NCBI RefSeq assembly: GCF_020616155.1
Contig: NZ_CP085530.1
Location: 1,735,501 to 1,799,500 of the forward strand
Length of the DNA stretch: 64,000 nt
Reading direction: 5' to 3'
Source: Vogesella sp. XCS3
GTDB taxonomy: Bacteria; Pseudomonadota; Gammaproteobacteria; Burkholderiales; Chromobacteriaceae
The notes under the pieces were generated by a model. That model had not been told where the DNA came from, made no database searches, and worked only from the letters and a program-made list of their open reading frames with translations. Positions 47,543 through 58,000 of this stretch are shown piece after piece (within the stretch, counting starts at the first letter, position 1; every line of letters starts with the position of its first letter). Both the position numbers and the translations under genes were made by a program.

Positions 47543-48730
47543 CTACGCCGGCTGCAGCATCGGCAGCGTCAGCTGGCCATCGTGCTGGTACGCACGGTTG
47601 CGGCCAGCGTGTTTGGCGGCGTACAGCGCCTGGTCGGCGTGCTGGTAGGCGCGCAGGTAGTCACTACCCCCGTGCAAGGGGCTGATGCCGATGCTGAGGG
47701 TGAAGTCGCCGCCCTGCCCGGCTATGGTTTGCTGCAGCTGGCGGATGAAGTTGGCCGCACGCTGCGGGTTGCCGTGTAGCAGTACGGCCAGCTCGTCCCC
47801 GCCCAGGCGGCCGGCCAGCTCGCCTGCGGCCAACTGCGCTTGCAGCAGGCCGCCCAGCAAGGCCAGTGTGCGATCGCCAGCGTGGTGGCCCTGGCTGTCG
47901 TTGATGTGCTTGAAGTGGTCGATATCGATCAGCAGCAACATATGTTGTGGCGGCTGGCTTTCGGGCAGTTGTTTCAGCGTGTGTTCAAAGGCGTGGCGGC
48001 TGGCCAGGCCAGACAGGCTGTCGGTATTGGCGCGTTGCGCCAGGGTGGCCTGCGTGGCGAGCAACGCCGTTTCTAGACGGGCGTGTACCAGAATCAGGTC
48101 GGTGAGGCTGCGCATGATGGACACCATCAAGGACAGCAACACCACCAGCCCCACCAGCGTATCGTGCGCTTCCACCTGGCCGGACAGCGATTGGCGGATG
48201 TCGTCGTACACGCGCCAGCCTTGCAGCGCGGCCAACAGCGCCAGGCCCCACAGCAAGGCCCGCAAGGGGTGGGCATACGGGCGCGACCGTCTGGCCAGCC
48301 ATACTTGTGGCCATAGCCATAGCAGCTGCAGCAAGGAGCTACCGTTGACGGTGGCACGGCGCAAAGCTACATCGTCCACCCACCCTATCGCGGCAAGCTG
48401 TACCAGCAAACCCAGGCTGGCAATGGCGTAACCCCCCCAGGCCGGCAGCAGGCGGGCATCGTCAAAAAAGCGGCGCAAGCCGTGCTCGTAAGCCAGCGGG
48501 CTAAGCGTGAGCAGTAGTGTGCTGGCCAGCAGAATGGCATCGTAGGGCAGCAGGAAAAATACCAGCATCACCAGATAGGCCAGGCCGAGCAAGCCTTCGC
48601 TCCATGCCCAGAACTGAAACCCCGGTGCCGTCTGGCGATGGCGCCAGACGTAGCGCAGCATACCGCCAAGCCAGCAATGCAGCAGCGCCCCGAATAGCAC
48701 CAGCAGCAGCATCTGCTCGTTGCTGAACAT
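47543..48730 (-). CDS. Membrane diguanylate cyclase (GGDEL variant)
   Basis: A 395-residue protein with six or more N-terminal membrane segments (about 1-215) and a C-terminal GGDEF domain. The domain has TDSLSGLASRHAFEHTL, LLLIDIDHFKHINDSQGHHA (substrate and metal site) and the signature GRLGGDELAVLL, so GGDEL instead of GGDEF. The catalytic Glu is kept and the Phe-to-Leu change is seen in some active enzymes, so activity is likely but not certain. It makes cyclic di-GMP, which promotes attachment and biofilm. No I-site RxxD directly before the signature is obvious. It is near the adhesin cluster, but not in one operon with it. Confidence 0.87.
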   Translation of the reverse strand: MFSNEQMLLLVLFGALLHCWLGGMLRYVWRHRQTAPGFQFWAWSEGLLGLAYLVMLVFFLLPYDAILLASTLLLTLSPLAYEHGLRRFFDDARLLPAWGGYAIASLGLLVQLAAIGWVDDVALRRATVNGSSLLQLLWLWPQVWLARRSRPYAHPLRALLWGLALLAALQGWRVYDDIRQSLSGQVEAHDTLVGLVVLLSLMVSIMRSLTDLILVHARLETALLATQATLAQRANTDSLSGLASRHAFEHTLKQLPESQPPQHMLLLIDIDHFKHINDSQGHHAGDRTLALLGGLLQAQLAAGELAGRLGGDELAVLLHGNPQRAANFIRQLQQTIAGQGGDFTLSIGISPLHGGSDYLRAYQHADQALYAAKHAGRNRAYQHDGQLTLPMLQPA

Positions 48731-49238
48731 GCCTCCCCCTCCATTACACGTATTGATGAGCCCGCCGCCATCTCATCATGTGCTTACCGTTTTGGCGAGC
48801 AGGCAAATCAATGACCGTTCATTTCATGCATATTCATTAAATGAAATAGCCTCAATAGCACTTTCAGTTACAAATAAGCGGGCAGTCGAGCCACTTGCCC
48901 AGCAGCTGGGCAAGTACCGTAACGCACACCCACCACTACCGCACTCGGCGCCAGGGCGCATGAAAAAACCCGGCCAGTAGGCCGGGGTACATAATGGATA
49001 ACAGAAGCTGTGTGCCAAAAGGCCGCCAATACCGGGGGAAAAAGCAAAGCGGGCCTGTGCTGCTGGCCTGGCTAATACCTTGAAAGATACGCTGCCAGCA
49101 GCCCAAGCCCCGGCCTGCCGACCAGGCGTTTGTCTTTCTTCCGCTATGGCATTGCGCAATCGGGCTGGCCAGCCACAAGCCGCTGCCGCTAGCCAAGCAC
49201 AACGGTGCAAGCAGGCGTCCGGCTGGACGGGCTATCGG
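48731..49238. other. Gene-poor 508-bp gap between diguanylate cyclase and secretion cluster
   Basis: No convincing gene. It contains the probable promoter of the diguanylate cyclase (AT-rich 48800-48870), a 10-bp perfect hairpin ACTTGCCCAG / CTGGGCAAGT at 48893-48915 without a T-run, and a minus-strand terminator at 48963-48986. Confidence 0.6.
48963..48986 (-). terminator. Terminator of the secretion/adhesin cluster
   Basis: On the minus strand CCCGGCC / GGCCGGG (TACT loop) is followed by TTTTTT. It lies about 250 bp after the M50-HlyD gene and is the first good terminator for the cluster. Confidence 0.85.
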
Positions 49239-51380
49239 CTATAGCCCGGCTTCGCGCTGCAATACTGCCATGGCGCCATGCCACCAGCGCTGTACCAGGC
49301 TTTGGCGCTGGCCCTGCAGCCACACCTGCCCGCTTTGCTCCTGTGGCCATGTTTGCGGGCCCTGGCACTGTACCAACCGGATACGGAACTGGGCGGTAAG
49401 CGGCTGCAGGCTGTCGTGGTGCCAGTGGCTGGCAATGGCACCGCCGTGCAGGGAAGCCAGCACCGGTTTGTCCAGCGCAGGCACCGGCAGCTGATCTATG
49501 CTGCCGATCCGGCACGCTACGCGGCTGGTTTCGGCACTATCGCTGATAAAAACTGCCCGGCCATCTACCTGCACACGGCTACGGTCTTCATCATTCACAA
49601 ACGCATCACCTTGCAGCGGGCCGGCACCAACGATAGCCAGCAGGCGCTCGCCTGGCGGGATAAATGTGCCGGCCTGCAGCGCATCGCTCATGTCACGCAC
49701 TACCCCTGCGTGTGGCGCCAGCACTTGCAGCCTGCTCGCCTGGCGTTGCAGCTGCTCTTCCTTGGTTTGCGCCAGCTGCCATGCCTTGCTCAGGGCGGCC
49801 CCTTCCGCCATGAGCTGGTCGGCAAATGGCTGCTGCGCCACACGCCAGCGCAGCGCTTCAGCATCTGCTTGCGCCTGGCGCAGCTGCTGTTGCAGCTCGC
49901 TAGACTGCAAGCCCAGCAATAGCTGGCCAGGCCGAACCTGCTGGCCATCGCGTACGGCTACATGTGCTACTTCTGCGCTGCTTTCGGCTGGGGCATACAG
50001 CTCACTCACGCGCGCCGCGCCCATTACTGCGGGGGCGGAAAGCTCGGCACGCCAGGGGAAAACCAGGCCGACCAATAGCAAAACCAGCACAGCGGCACTG
50101 CGATAAGTGGCTTTCTGCCAGCGTAGCTCGCGACGGCGCTGCCACCATACAGCAAGCTCGCTCCAGAGCGGATAGGCAATAAACCAGCCCAGCTCCACCA
50201 CAAACAGCACCAGACCCAGCGCCTTGAAAAAGTAGTGGTAAACCAGCAGGGCGATACCCAGAAACAGCACCAGGCGGTAAAGCCATGTGGCAAAGGCAAA
50301 CAGAGTCAGCAGCTGCTGCCTGCCCGGTGACAATGGTTCGGGAGGCAGATCATCCAGCCCTAGCAGCTGCCGACGTAGCCAGTAGCGACCAAAGGCAAAG
50401 GCGCGGGCGTGCAAATTGGGCATGTCTAGCCAGTCTGACAGCAAGAAATAGCCGTCAAAGCGCATGAAGGGGCTGGCATTAATCGCCAGCGTGGCTACCC
50501 AGGTGGTGGTAGCCAGCATAAAAGCACCGGCACGCAACGGGCCATCCGGTAACAGGCTCCAGCACAGGGTGGCCAGCACGGCCAGCACCAGCTCGGCCAG
50601 CATGCCCGCCGCACCGATATGCAGGCGCTGGCGACGCGATGGCAGCTTCCAGGACTCGTTGGTATCGGTGTAAAGCACAGGAAACATCACCAGAAACGCC
50701 ACCCCCATGGCAGGCACGCGGCAACCGTAGCGGTGTGCTGTCAGGGCGTGGCCAAACTCGTGCAGGACTTTGGCAAACGACAGCGATACGCCGATACCCA
50801 GCAACCCTGCCAGCCCCTGATAGCTGGCAAAGGTATTCAGGAAAGCATCCCAGCGCTGCGAAACCAGAAACAAGCCCAGCACCAGCGCCAGTAGCACACC
50901 CTGCCAGAACGCCGGGTGAAACACATAGGCAAAGGCAGGAGCCAGCTTGTCCAGCAATGCCGCAGGCCTGAGCAAGGGGATGCGGAAAAAAAGATAGTGT
51001 TTCAGCAACCACATGGCCGGTTTTAATCGCTGCTGTGCGGCCAACCCGGACAGCCTGGCCGTATCGGCGGCGCTGCCGGCCTGCAACAGCTGGTGCTGCT
51101 GCAGGAATGCCAGCACATCCTCGATATCGCGGGTGTCCAGCTGCAGCGTGGTTTCCTGGTGGATGGCATCCAGAATGCGCCCGGCGTCCGCCAGCGCCCA
51201 GCGCGACACGATTTCGAATGCCGGCCAGCCCAGGCGATAAAACCGGTTTACCGCCACATCGTGCAATACCCAGCCCGGGCTGCCATCCGGTGCCGGCGCG
51301 GCATCATGCAAGCTCAAATCCTGGCGCAGAGCGGGCCATGCTTGTGGCTGCATTACCAGCCCACCCATTGACGTAGCCAT
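49239..51380 (-). CDS. PqqD-like / M50 site-2 protease / HlyD-like adaptor fusion
   Basis: A 713-residue protein. Residues about 30-100 resemble a PqqD-type peptide-recognition fold (VAVNRFYRLGWPAFEIV ... LAFLQQHQLLQ). The middle is a polytopic M50 metalloprotease with HEFGH at 207-211 and the third zinc ligand in SPFMRFDGYF (Asp309). The C-terminal third (about 445-713) is an HlyD-like part: a last membrane segment, lipoyl-like APAESSAEV...VRDGQQVRPGQLLLGL, a coiled coil and APHAGVVRDM. This domain mix is annotated elsewhere as 'putative peptide zinc metalloprotease' or M50/HlyD secretion protein. Its start overlaps the end of the previous gene by 28 bp (an ATG at 51368 is also possible), so the two are coupled. 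Confidence 0.8.
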   Translation of the reverse strand: MATSMGGLVMQPQAWPALRQDLSLHDAAPAPDGSPGWVLHDVAVNRFYRLGWPAFEIVSRWALADAGRILDAIHQETTLQLDTRDIEDVLAFLQQHQLLQAGSAADTARLSGLAAQQRLKPAMWLLKHYLFFRIPLLRPAALLDKLAPAFAYVFHPAFWQGVLLALVLGLFLVSQRWDAFLNTFASYQGLAGLLGIGVSLSFAKVLHEFGHALTAHRYGCRVPAMGVAFLVMFPVLYTDTNESWKLPSRRQRLHIGAAGMLAELVLAVLATLCWSLLPDGPLRAGAFMLATTTWVATLAINASPFMRFDGYFLLSDWLDMPNLHARAFAFGRYWLRRQLLGLDDLPPEPLSPGRQQLLTLFAFATWLYRLVLFLGIALLVYHYFFKALGLVLFVVELGWFIAYPLWSELAVWWQRRRELRWQKATYRSAAVLVLLLVGLVFPWRAELSAPAVMGAARVSELYAPAESSAEVAHVAVRDGQQVRPGQLLLGLQSSELQQQLRQAQADAEALRWRVAQQPFADQLMAEGAALSKAWQLAQTKEEQLQRQASRLQVLAPHAGVVRDMSDALQAGTFIPPGERLLAIVGAGPLQGDAFVNDEDRSRVQVDGRAVFISDSAETSRVACRIGSIDQLPVPALDKPVLASLHGGAIASHWHHDSLQPLTAQFRIRLVQCQGPQTWPQEQSGQVWLQGQRQSLVQRWWHGAMAVLQREAGL

Positions 51381-52699
51381 ACCAGAGGCCGCCGAAGCGC
51401 ATAGTAGGACAATGGCACCCAGCTACCATAAATGCGGGCCGTACCTACTTGCCCGATGCGCGGGCGCTCACCGGTGTCTAGCAGACGGGCGTAAAGGCGG
51501 TAAGCCAGGATGCCGTCTTCGCCCACCTCGGCCCGGTAGGCCACCCGGCTCACCACCGCATCATATGCCTGGGTGGGGCTGGCGCTGGGGAACAGCCGCA
51601 GGGACATGCCGGGCACCACTCGCAGGGTTTCTGTCGCCGGTAGCCAGGCGGTAACTTCCACCTTGGCCGGGTCGGCCAGCTGCATCACGCGCTCGCCTGG
51701 CGATACCGCCTTGCCCAGCCAGTCGTTACGATCGGAATACACGATTACCCCGTCACGCGGGGCTTTGACATGGATGCGCGCCAGCTGGCGGGAGGTGTAA
51801 TCGGCCTCGATGCGCTTTTGCTCAAGGCGGGCTTGTTCGCTGGCCATATCCAGCCGTGCCTTGTCTTCGGTTACCGCCAGCTGTGCCTGCTGGCGATAGC
51901 TCTCCGCTGCAGCCTCTTGCGCCTTGCTTGCCAGGGCCAGCTGGCCAGACAGCACGGTGGCATCCAGACTGAACAGCGCGGCGCCAGCCTTCACCGGCTG
52001 GTTGGGTTGCACATCAATGCGCTCTATCACGCCAGCCAGCGGCGCCCGCATCAGCAACGCCGCCTGCGGGGTGACCTCGCTACGTGCCAGTACGCTCAGC
52101 CGCACCGGCAGACACGCCAGCAGCAGCAGGCCCAGCAATACCCGCCGCCGCATCACCGGCATATGGCGCCATTGCAGCACGCGGTGGCGCAAGGTTGGCC
52201 TGGCAGCAAAGTGTTGCAAGGCATGCGCATAACCATGGGCCAGCTCGGCGGCAAGGGTTTGCTCATACTCGCTCCACTCGCTGTCGCGAGCCAGCAGCAA
52301 GACGCCAGCGTCGGCGCCACCCGGTATCTGTAAACGCAGTACCAGCGCATGGGGTGGGAGCCAGCTGGACCAGTCGGCACCCAGTGCGGGCGGCAGCTGC
52401 CCGGCAGTCAGCGTCATTAACGCCCCGCCTGCGGGAAGTGCGCGGCATACGCTATCCAGCCATTGCGCGTACGGCGCGGTACTTTCCACGCCGGCCAAGC
52501 CGGAAAGTGCACGCACCCCAGGCAGGCTGTGCGGGTGCCACCAGGCAGCCTGCCGGAATGGCAACAGCTGCAAGGTTTCATTCACCATGACAAAACCGAC
52601 GACGGCCTCGGTTTGGGCATCCCTTGCCCGGTGTAGCAAATGCAGCAAGGTAGCCAGTGGCCGCGCGGTATCGATAACAGGAGGGGGTAAAGGGTTCAT
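51353..52699 (-). CDS. HlyD-like adaptor with N-terminal GAF-like domain
   Basis: A 448-residue protein. About 1-170 is a cytoplasmic region with a GAF-like look (ALVLRLQIPGGADAGVLLLA). One membrane segment follows (about 185-203), then a periplasmic adaptor part: MRAPLAGVIERIDVQPNQPV, a long alpha-helical hairpin, and IHVKAPRDGVIVYSDRNDWL. It resembles membrane fusion proteins that bridge inner and outer membrane. The N-terminal domain is unusual for an adaptor and may sense a signal or dock a partner. The domain call there is tentative. Confidence 0.75.
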   Translation of the reverse strand: MNPLPPPVIDTARPLATLLHLLHRARDAQTEAVVGFVMVNETLQLLPFRQAAWWHPHSLPGVRALSGLAGVESTAPYAQWLDSVCRALPAGGALMTLTAGQLPPALGADWSSWLPPHALVLRLQIPGGADAGVLLLARDSEWSEYEQTLAAELAHGYAHALQHFAARPTLRHRVLQWRHMPVMRRRVLLGLLLLACLPVRLSVLARSEVTPQAALLMRAPLAGVIERIDVQPNQPVKAGAALFSLDATVLSGQLALASKAQEAAAESYRQQAQLAVTEDKARLDMASEQARLEQKRIEADYTSRQLARIHVKAPRDGVIVYSDRNDWLGKAVSPGERVMQLADPAKVEVTAWLPATETLRVVPGMSLRLFPSASPTQAYDAVVSRVAYRAEVGEDGILAYRLYARLLDTGERPRIGQVGTARIYGSWVPLSYYALRRPLVWLRQWVGW

Positions 52700-52735
52700 G
52701 CGCCCACCCGGGCATCGCCCTGCATCCCGTACAAC

Positions 52736-52748
52736 AAGGTTGGCCGCA
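52736..52748 (+). repeat. 13-bp DUS-like word, single copy
   Basis: Exact AAGGTTGGCCGCA in the 53-bp gap between the two adaptor genes, inside an otherwise tightly packed cluster. Confidence 0.85.
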
Positions 52749-52752
52749 TCAT

Positions 52753-53508
52753 TTACTTGGGCACCGCGAAAGTTGCCCAGCCACTCATACCGGGCAGCAG
52801 TGCAGCATCCTGGGCTTCGATACGGCCACTAGCCGCAATAGACTGGCTTACCGGGTCGATACGCGCCCCCAGGCGCACGATGCTGGCCGGGAAGCTGCGC
52901 CCCAGCTCATCCACTTGCACGGTAAAGCGCTGCCCCGGCTTGAGCCACGCCAGCCAGCGCGACGGCACCAGCATGCGCAGCTCCAGCGGGCCACTATCCA
53001 CAATATCCATCACTGCCATGCCGGTATTCAGGTACTGGTAAGGCGCAGCAGTACGCTTGGCCACCCTGCCGGCGAAAGGCGCCACAATCACGCACTTCTG
53101 TACCGTACTGCGCATATAGCTCAGCTCGGCGGCGCTTTCCTTGGCCTTACCCTGGGCCTGGGTCAGCTCCAGTGCACCGATAGAATTGAGCTCGGCCAGG
53201 CGGGTATTCACTTTCACCAGCTGCTGTGCCGCATCCAGCGAAGCTTGCGCCTTGTTCATCTGTGCACGGTAAGTACTGCAGTCGAATTCGACCAGCGTTT
53301 GGCCTTTACTGAAAGCCGCCCCCTCCTCCAGCGGCAAGCGCGCGATTTTGGCCGGCAGCTCGCTAGAGATGGTGACCGCCGCGCGGGACATGAGCTGGGC
53401 TCGAATACGGCCATCGGTTGCAGGCGCCGCTGCCGGGCTGGCGGCGATAGCCCCCTGAGATAGCAGGCCTAGCGCAGCCACCACGAAAAACCGGTTTGCC
53501 TGCCACAT
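52753..53508 (-). CDS. Small periplasmic adaptor (RND/HlyD-type)
   Basis: A 251-residue protein with a signal peptide (about 1-22, ending near AIA-AS). A lipoyl-like half motif (ISSELPAKIARLPLEEGAAF), a short helical hairpin (QASLDAAQQLVKVNTRLAEL) and the second half (VIVAPFAGRVAKRTAAPYQY) form a small efflux-type adaptor, followed by a beta-barrel domain. It overlaps the TolC-like gene end by 1 bp. Confidence 0.85.
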   Translation of the reverse strand: MWQANRFFVVAALGLLSQGAIAASPAAAPATDGRIRAQLMSRAAVTISSELPAKIARLPLEEGAAFSKGQTLVEFDCSTYRAQMNKAQASLDAAQQLVKVNTRLAELNSIGALELTQAQGKAKESAAELSYMRSTVQKCVIVAPFAGRVAKRTAAPYQYLNTGMAVMDIVDSGPLELRMLVPSRWLAWLKPGQRFTVQVDELGRSFPASIVRLGARIDPVSQSIAASGRIEAQDAALLPGMSGWATFAVPK

Positions 53509-55022
53509 CAGATGCTCCCACTGGCCAGAGTCTGTTCTACATAGCGGCTGACGTTATCCAGCTCGCTGCCCAACACCGACACGTCATGGCTGCTTACCGC
53601 GGCCGGCAACGGGTCCAGCCCGATAGTGGCGGCAATCTGGCCGTAGGCATTTTGCAAATCACCATAGCCCTGGTACAAGCGCAGCTCGGACAATACGGCA
53701 TTGGCGCTGGCCAGTATGGCGGGCAGCTTGCCTTGTGCGTTGCTTAAGGCGGCGTTATTGCTGTACTCCTGCAGCCGCCGCTCTACCGCATACATGTCTT
53801 GCTCCAGGGCAAACTGACGCTCGCGCCCCTGGTAATCCAGCCAGGCAACGTGTACCTGGGTCAGCACGGCCATGTTCAGTGCCATGCGCTGCTCCCGCGC
53901 CAACTGCAGCTGCGCGTCGGCGCTGCCGCGTATGGTTTTGGCGTTCAGCACATTCAGCAGGTTCCAGCTCACACGCAGGCCGGCATCTCCCCAGCCCTGG
54001 TTCACCAGGAACTTGTTATCGTCGTAATGCGCCCCCAGGCTAAGCTCTACACCCGGCAGCAGCTTGGCCACGGCTTTCTTGGTCTCCAGTACACCGATAC
54101 GCTCGTTGTAGCGGGCCTCCATCACCTCAGGCCGGTTGCCCAGCGCCATTTCCTCCATTTTTTCCAGCGACAAACCCAGCTTGGGCTTATCCAGCAAAGC
54201 AGGCTCAACCACACTGAAACGCTGGCCAGGGGAAAGGTTCATGATGGCCGCCAGCCTGGGCTTGGCTTGTACCAGGGCATTGCGTATCTGTGTCATCTGG
54301 CGGATCACATCCAGCAGCTGGCGCTGATAGCCAAGCGACTCCTGCGGAGAGCGCAGCTTTTCCTGCTCGACCTTGCGCGCATCCGCCAGCGCCGCCTCTG
54401 CCTCTAGCAGCAAGGCACTGATTTTCGGCTCCAGCCGTTGTGCGCCAACGGCTTGCCAATAAGCTTGCCTGGCTTGCTGCAACAGCTGGTGTGCCACTTT
54501 GCGCTTGCGCTCTTGCATGATCAGGCGGCGGTCGGCCTGCTGCTGCGCACCGTAATAACTGACCCCGAAATCCAGCACATTCCAGGTCAGGCCCAGATCG
54601 GCATTGATGCGGGTGCGCTCGCTGGAAATGGAAGGCACCAGCGACTGCTTACCGGTAAGCACATCTTGCGAGGACGAGGCTGCGTCGCTATCGCGTTGGT
54701 TATACCCTGCCCCCAGCGCCAGCTTGGGTAGCAGATCAAGATTACTCAAGTCGAGCTGGCGCTGCGCCAGCGCTTCTTCCATCAGTTTGACGCGATAGTC
54801 CAGGTTGTACTTCAGTGCACGGGCCATGACCTCTTGCAGGGCGATATCGCCTTTTACCGGCTCCTGCACCGCAAACAGGGTTGCCCTGTCGGTGCTGACA
54901 CCTTCTGCACGCTCGCTGGCTGTCAACGGTTGCGGCAAGACAGCGCACCCGGCAAGCATGAGGGTGGCAATGGCCAAGCTGCTCAAAACAAAGCGCTTGG
55001 GGCGTGGAGTAGTCTGGTTCAT
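53508..55022 (-). CDS. TolC-family outer membrane lipoprotein
   Basis: A protein of about 504 residues. A lipobox (LMLAGC, Cys near residue 26) follows a signal peptide, so it is probably lipid-anchored like OprM/NodT members. The rest is the repeated TolC pattern of long helices and strands, with NLDYRVKLMEEALAQ, LGLTWNVLDFGVSY and GLRVSWNLLNV. It would form an outer membrane channel with periplasmic tunnel. The Met at 55022 has AAGGA upstream and gives the best signal peptide; Mets at 55061 (also with AAGGG) and 55076 are possible, the latter overlapping the adhesin stop. Confidence 0.87.
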   Translation of the reverse strand: MNQTTPRPKRFVLSSLAIATLMLAGCAVLPQPLTASERAEGVSTDRATLFAVQEPVKGDIALQEVMARALKYNLDYRVKLMEEALAQRQLDLSNLDLLPKLALGAGYNQRDSDAASSSQDVLTGKQSLVPSISSERTRINADLGLTWNVLDFGVSYYGAQQQADRRLIMQERKRKVAHQLLQQARQAYWQAVGAQRLEPKISALLLEAEAALADARKVEQEKLRSPQESLGYQRQLLDVIRQMTQIRNALVQAKPRLAAIMNLSPGQRFSVVEPALLDKPKLGLSLEKMEEMALGNRPEVMEARYNERIGVLETKKAVAKLLPGVELSLGAHYDDNKFLVNQGWGDAGLRVSWNLLNVLNAKTIRGSADAQLQLAREQRMALNMAVLTQVHVAWLDYQGRERQFALEQDMYAVERRLQEYSNNAALSNAQGKLPAILASANAVLSELRLYQGYGDLQNAYGQIAATIGLDPLPAAVSSHDVSVLGSELDNVSRYVEQTLASGSI

Positions 55023-55065
55023 GGGCTGGCTTCCTTTGCATGCATTTGCTTGTGTTTTCATGTCA

Positions 55066-58000
55066 TTACCCTTCACGAGTCACCACCTTGGCTGCGGCGT
55101 GCAACAGCGCATTGACTGCCTGGCCAAATCCTTTACTGCCTTGCTGTGCCAGCTGTTCGACCAGTGCCGGCTTGCCATCCGGCGCCGCATCAGGCCGCGC
55201 GCGTGACACCGGGCTGGTCGCGCTGCGCTGGGCAGGAGCTTCACCGGTATTGCCATTCCCCCCCGGGTCCAGCTTGATGCGAGCAACCCCCTGGTTGCCC
55301 TGGCTGTCGCGAACCGTCACCACGATATCCAGCGGCCGGGTAAACCCGGCTGGCAGCTGGCCGGAGAACTGGCCACTGACAGGGTCAAAACGGACCCATG
55401 CCGGCAGCGGCTGGCCGTTGCTTTGCCGTGCTTCCAGCGACAGACTGCTGCCGCTACGAACGCTGAACGTACCCTGTGGCAAAGTGAAACTGAAGCTTTG
55501 CTGCAGGGCTATCGACTGCGTCACCTGTGCAATACGCACTTCTATGGCCTGCGCCTGCCTTTCGTTGACCTCTACCGCAATCACCTGCACACCGGTACTG
55601 GCTACCAGGGTCTGGGGCAGGCCCAGCGCCTCGCTACCGTAAAGCGGCAAACTGGCCCGGCTAGCAGCATCACTGTCACTCACGCTGGCAAGCACCACTG
55701 TCTGGCTACTGGCCACGCTTTCCTGTACTGGCGCAGGGTCACTGCTGACCACCGGGGGCAAGTCGTCAGGTGCAACCACCACAGGTAGCAGGGTGTAACG
55801 CCCGCTTACCGTTCCGGCTACCGCATTGCCTGCCTTGTCCCGCACGCTGTTGCCATCGATACGAAGCAACAAATCACCGCTACCTGCAGCATTCGCTACC
55901 GACACCAGATAGGTTTTGCCATCCAGCCGCTGCACCCCTGCCAATACGCCGCTGGCTTCCCCGGCCAGGCTAAACGCGGATAAAGGAATGTCCTCTACCT
56001 CCTCGGCGAAAATGATTTGGTAGCGCAACGCGCTATTGCTGCTCGGGTTGGCATCCAGCAAGACCACCGTTGCGGTCGGCGCGGTGGTGTCGATGGTGAC
56101 GCTGTAGGCGCTGGATTGGGCGCTGACGTTGCCGCTGCTGTCGGTGCTGGTGGCGCGCAGGCTGTGGCTGCCGCTACTCAGCGCCGTAGGCAGCGTGTAG
56201 CTCCAGGCCCCGCTACCGTTGGCCGTAGCGGTACCGACGGCATTGCCATCCACGTAGATCGTGACGGTGCTACCCGCTTCGGCGCTGCCTTGCACGGTGG
56301 GGGTGGTCTGGTTGGTGATGCCGTCGCTGGCGCTACTGCCGCTGTCGCTACCGGCACTCAGGCCGCTGATGGCCGGTGCGCTCGGCGCGGTGGTGTCGAT
56401 GGTGACGCTGTAGGCGCTGGATTGGGCGCTGACGTTGCCGCTGCTGTCGGTGCTGGTGGCGCGCAGGCTATGGCTGCCGCTACCCAGTGCGGTAGGCAGC
56501 GTGTAGCTCCACGCCCCGCTACCGTTGGCCGTGGCGGTACCGACGGCGTTGCCATCCACGTAGATAGTCACCGTGCTACCGGCCTCGGCGCTGCCTTGCA
56601 CGGTGGGGGTGGTCTGGTTGGTGATGCCGTCACTGGCGCTACTGCCGCTGTCGCTACCGGCACTCAGGCCGCTGATGGCCGGTGCGGTCGGCGCGGTGGT
56701 GTCGATGGTGACGCTGTAGGCGCTGGATTGGGCGCTGACGTTGCCGCTGCTGTCGGTGCTGGTGGCGCGCAGGCTATGGCTGCCGCTACCCAGTGCGGTA
56801 GGCAGCGTGTAGCTCCACGCCCCGCTACCGTTGGCCGTGGCGGTGCCGACGGCGTTGCCATCCACGTAGATAGTCACCGTGCTACCGGCCTCGGCACTAC
56901 CTTGCACGGTGGGGGTGGTCTGGTTGGTGATGCCGTCACTGGCGCTACTGCCGCTGTCGCTACCGGCACTCAGGCCGCTGATGGCCGGGGCGCTCGGCGC
57001 AGTGGTGTCGATGGTGACGCTGTAGGCGCTGGATTGGGCGCTGACGTTGCCGCTGCTGTCGGTGCTGGTGGCGCGCAGGCTGTGGCTGCCGCTACCCAGT
57101 GCGGTAGGCAGCGTGTAGCTCCAGGCCCCGCTACCGTTGGCCGTGGCGGTACCGACGGCATTGCCATCCACGTAGATCGTGACGGTGCTACCCGCTTCGG
57201 CGCTGCCTTGCACGGTGGGGGTGGTCTGGTTGGTGATGCCGTCACTGGCGCTGCTGCCGCTGTCGCTACCGGCACTCAGGCCGCTGATGGCCGGTGCGCT
57301 CGGCGCAGTGGTGTCGATGGTGACGCTGTAGGCGCTGGATTGGGCGCTGACGTTGCCGCTGCTGTCGGTGCTGGTGGCGCGCAGGCTGTGGCTGCCGCTA
57401 CCCAGTGCGGTAGGCAGCGTGTAGCTCCACGCCCCGCTACCGTTGGCCGTGGCGGTGCCAACGGCGTTGCCATCCACGTAGATAGTCACCGTGCTACCGG
57501 CCTCGGCGCTGCCTTGCACGGTAGGGGTGGTCTGGTTGGTGATGCCGTCGCTGGCGCTACTGCCGCTGTCGCTACCGGCACTCAGGCCGCTGATGGCCGG
57601 TGCGCTCGGCGCGGTGGTGTCGATGGTGACGCTGTAGGCGCTGGATTGGGCGCTGACGTTGCCGCTGCTGTCGGTGCTGGTGGCGCGCAGGCTGTGGCTG
57701 CCGCTACCCAGTGCGGTAGGCAGCGTGTAGCTCCACGCCCCGCTACCGTTGGCCGTGGCGGTACCGACGGCGTTGCCATCCACGTAGATAGTCACCGTGC
57801 TACCGGCCTCGGCGCTGCCTTGCACGGTGGGGGTGGTCTGGTTGGTGATGCCGTCGCTGGCGCTACTGCCGCTGTCGCTACCGGCACTCAGGCCGCTGAT
57901 GGCCGGTGCGCTCGGCGCAGTGGTGTCGATGGTGACGCTGTAGGCGCTGGATTGGGCGCTGACGTTGCCGCTGCTGTCGGTGCTGGTGGCGCGCAGGCTG

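Noticed and set aside
48824..49210. A 128-codon ORF on the minus strand in the gap after the secretion cluster
   Set aside because: It runs through a strong minus-strand terminator hairpin and has no family resemblance or good ribosome site.
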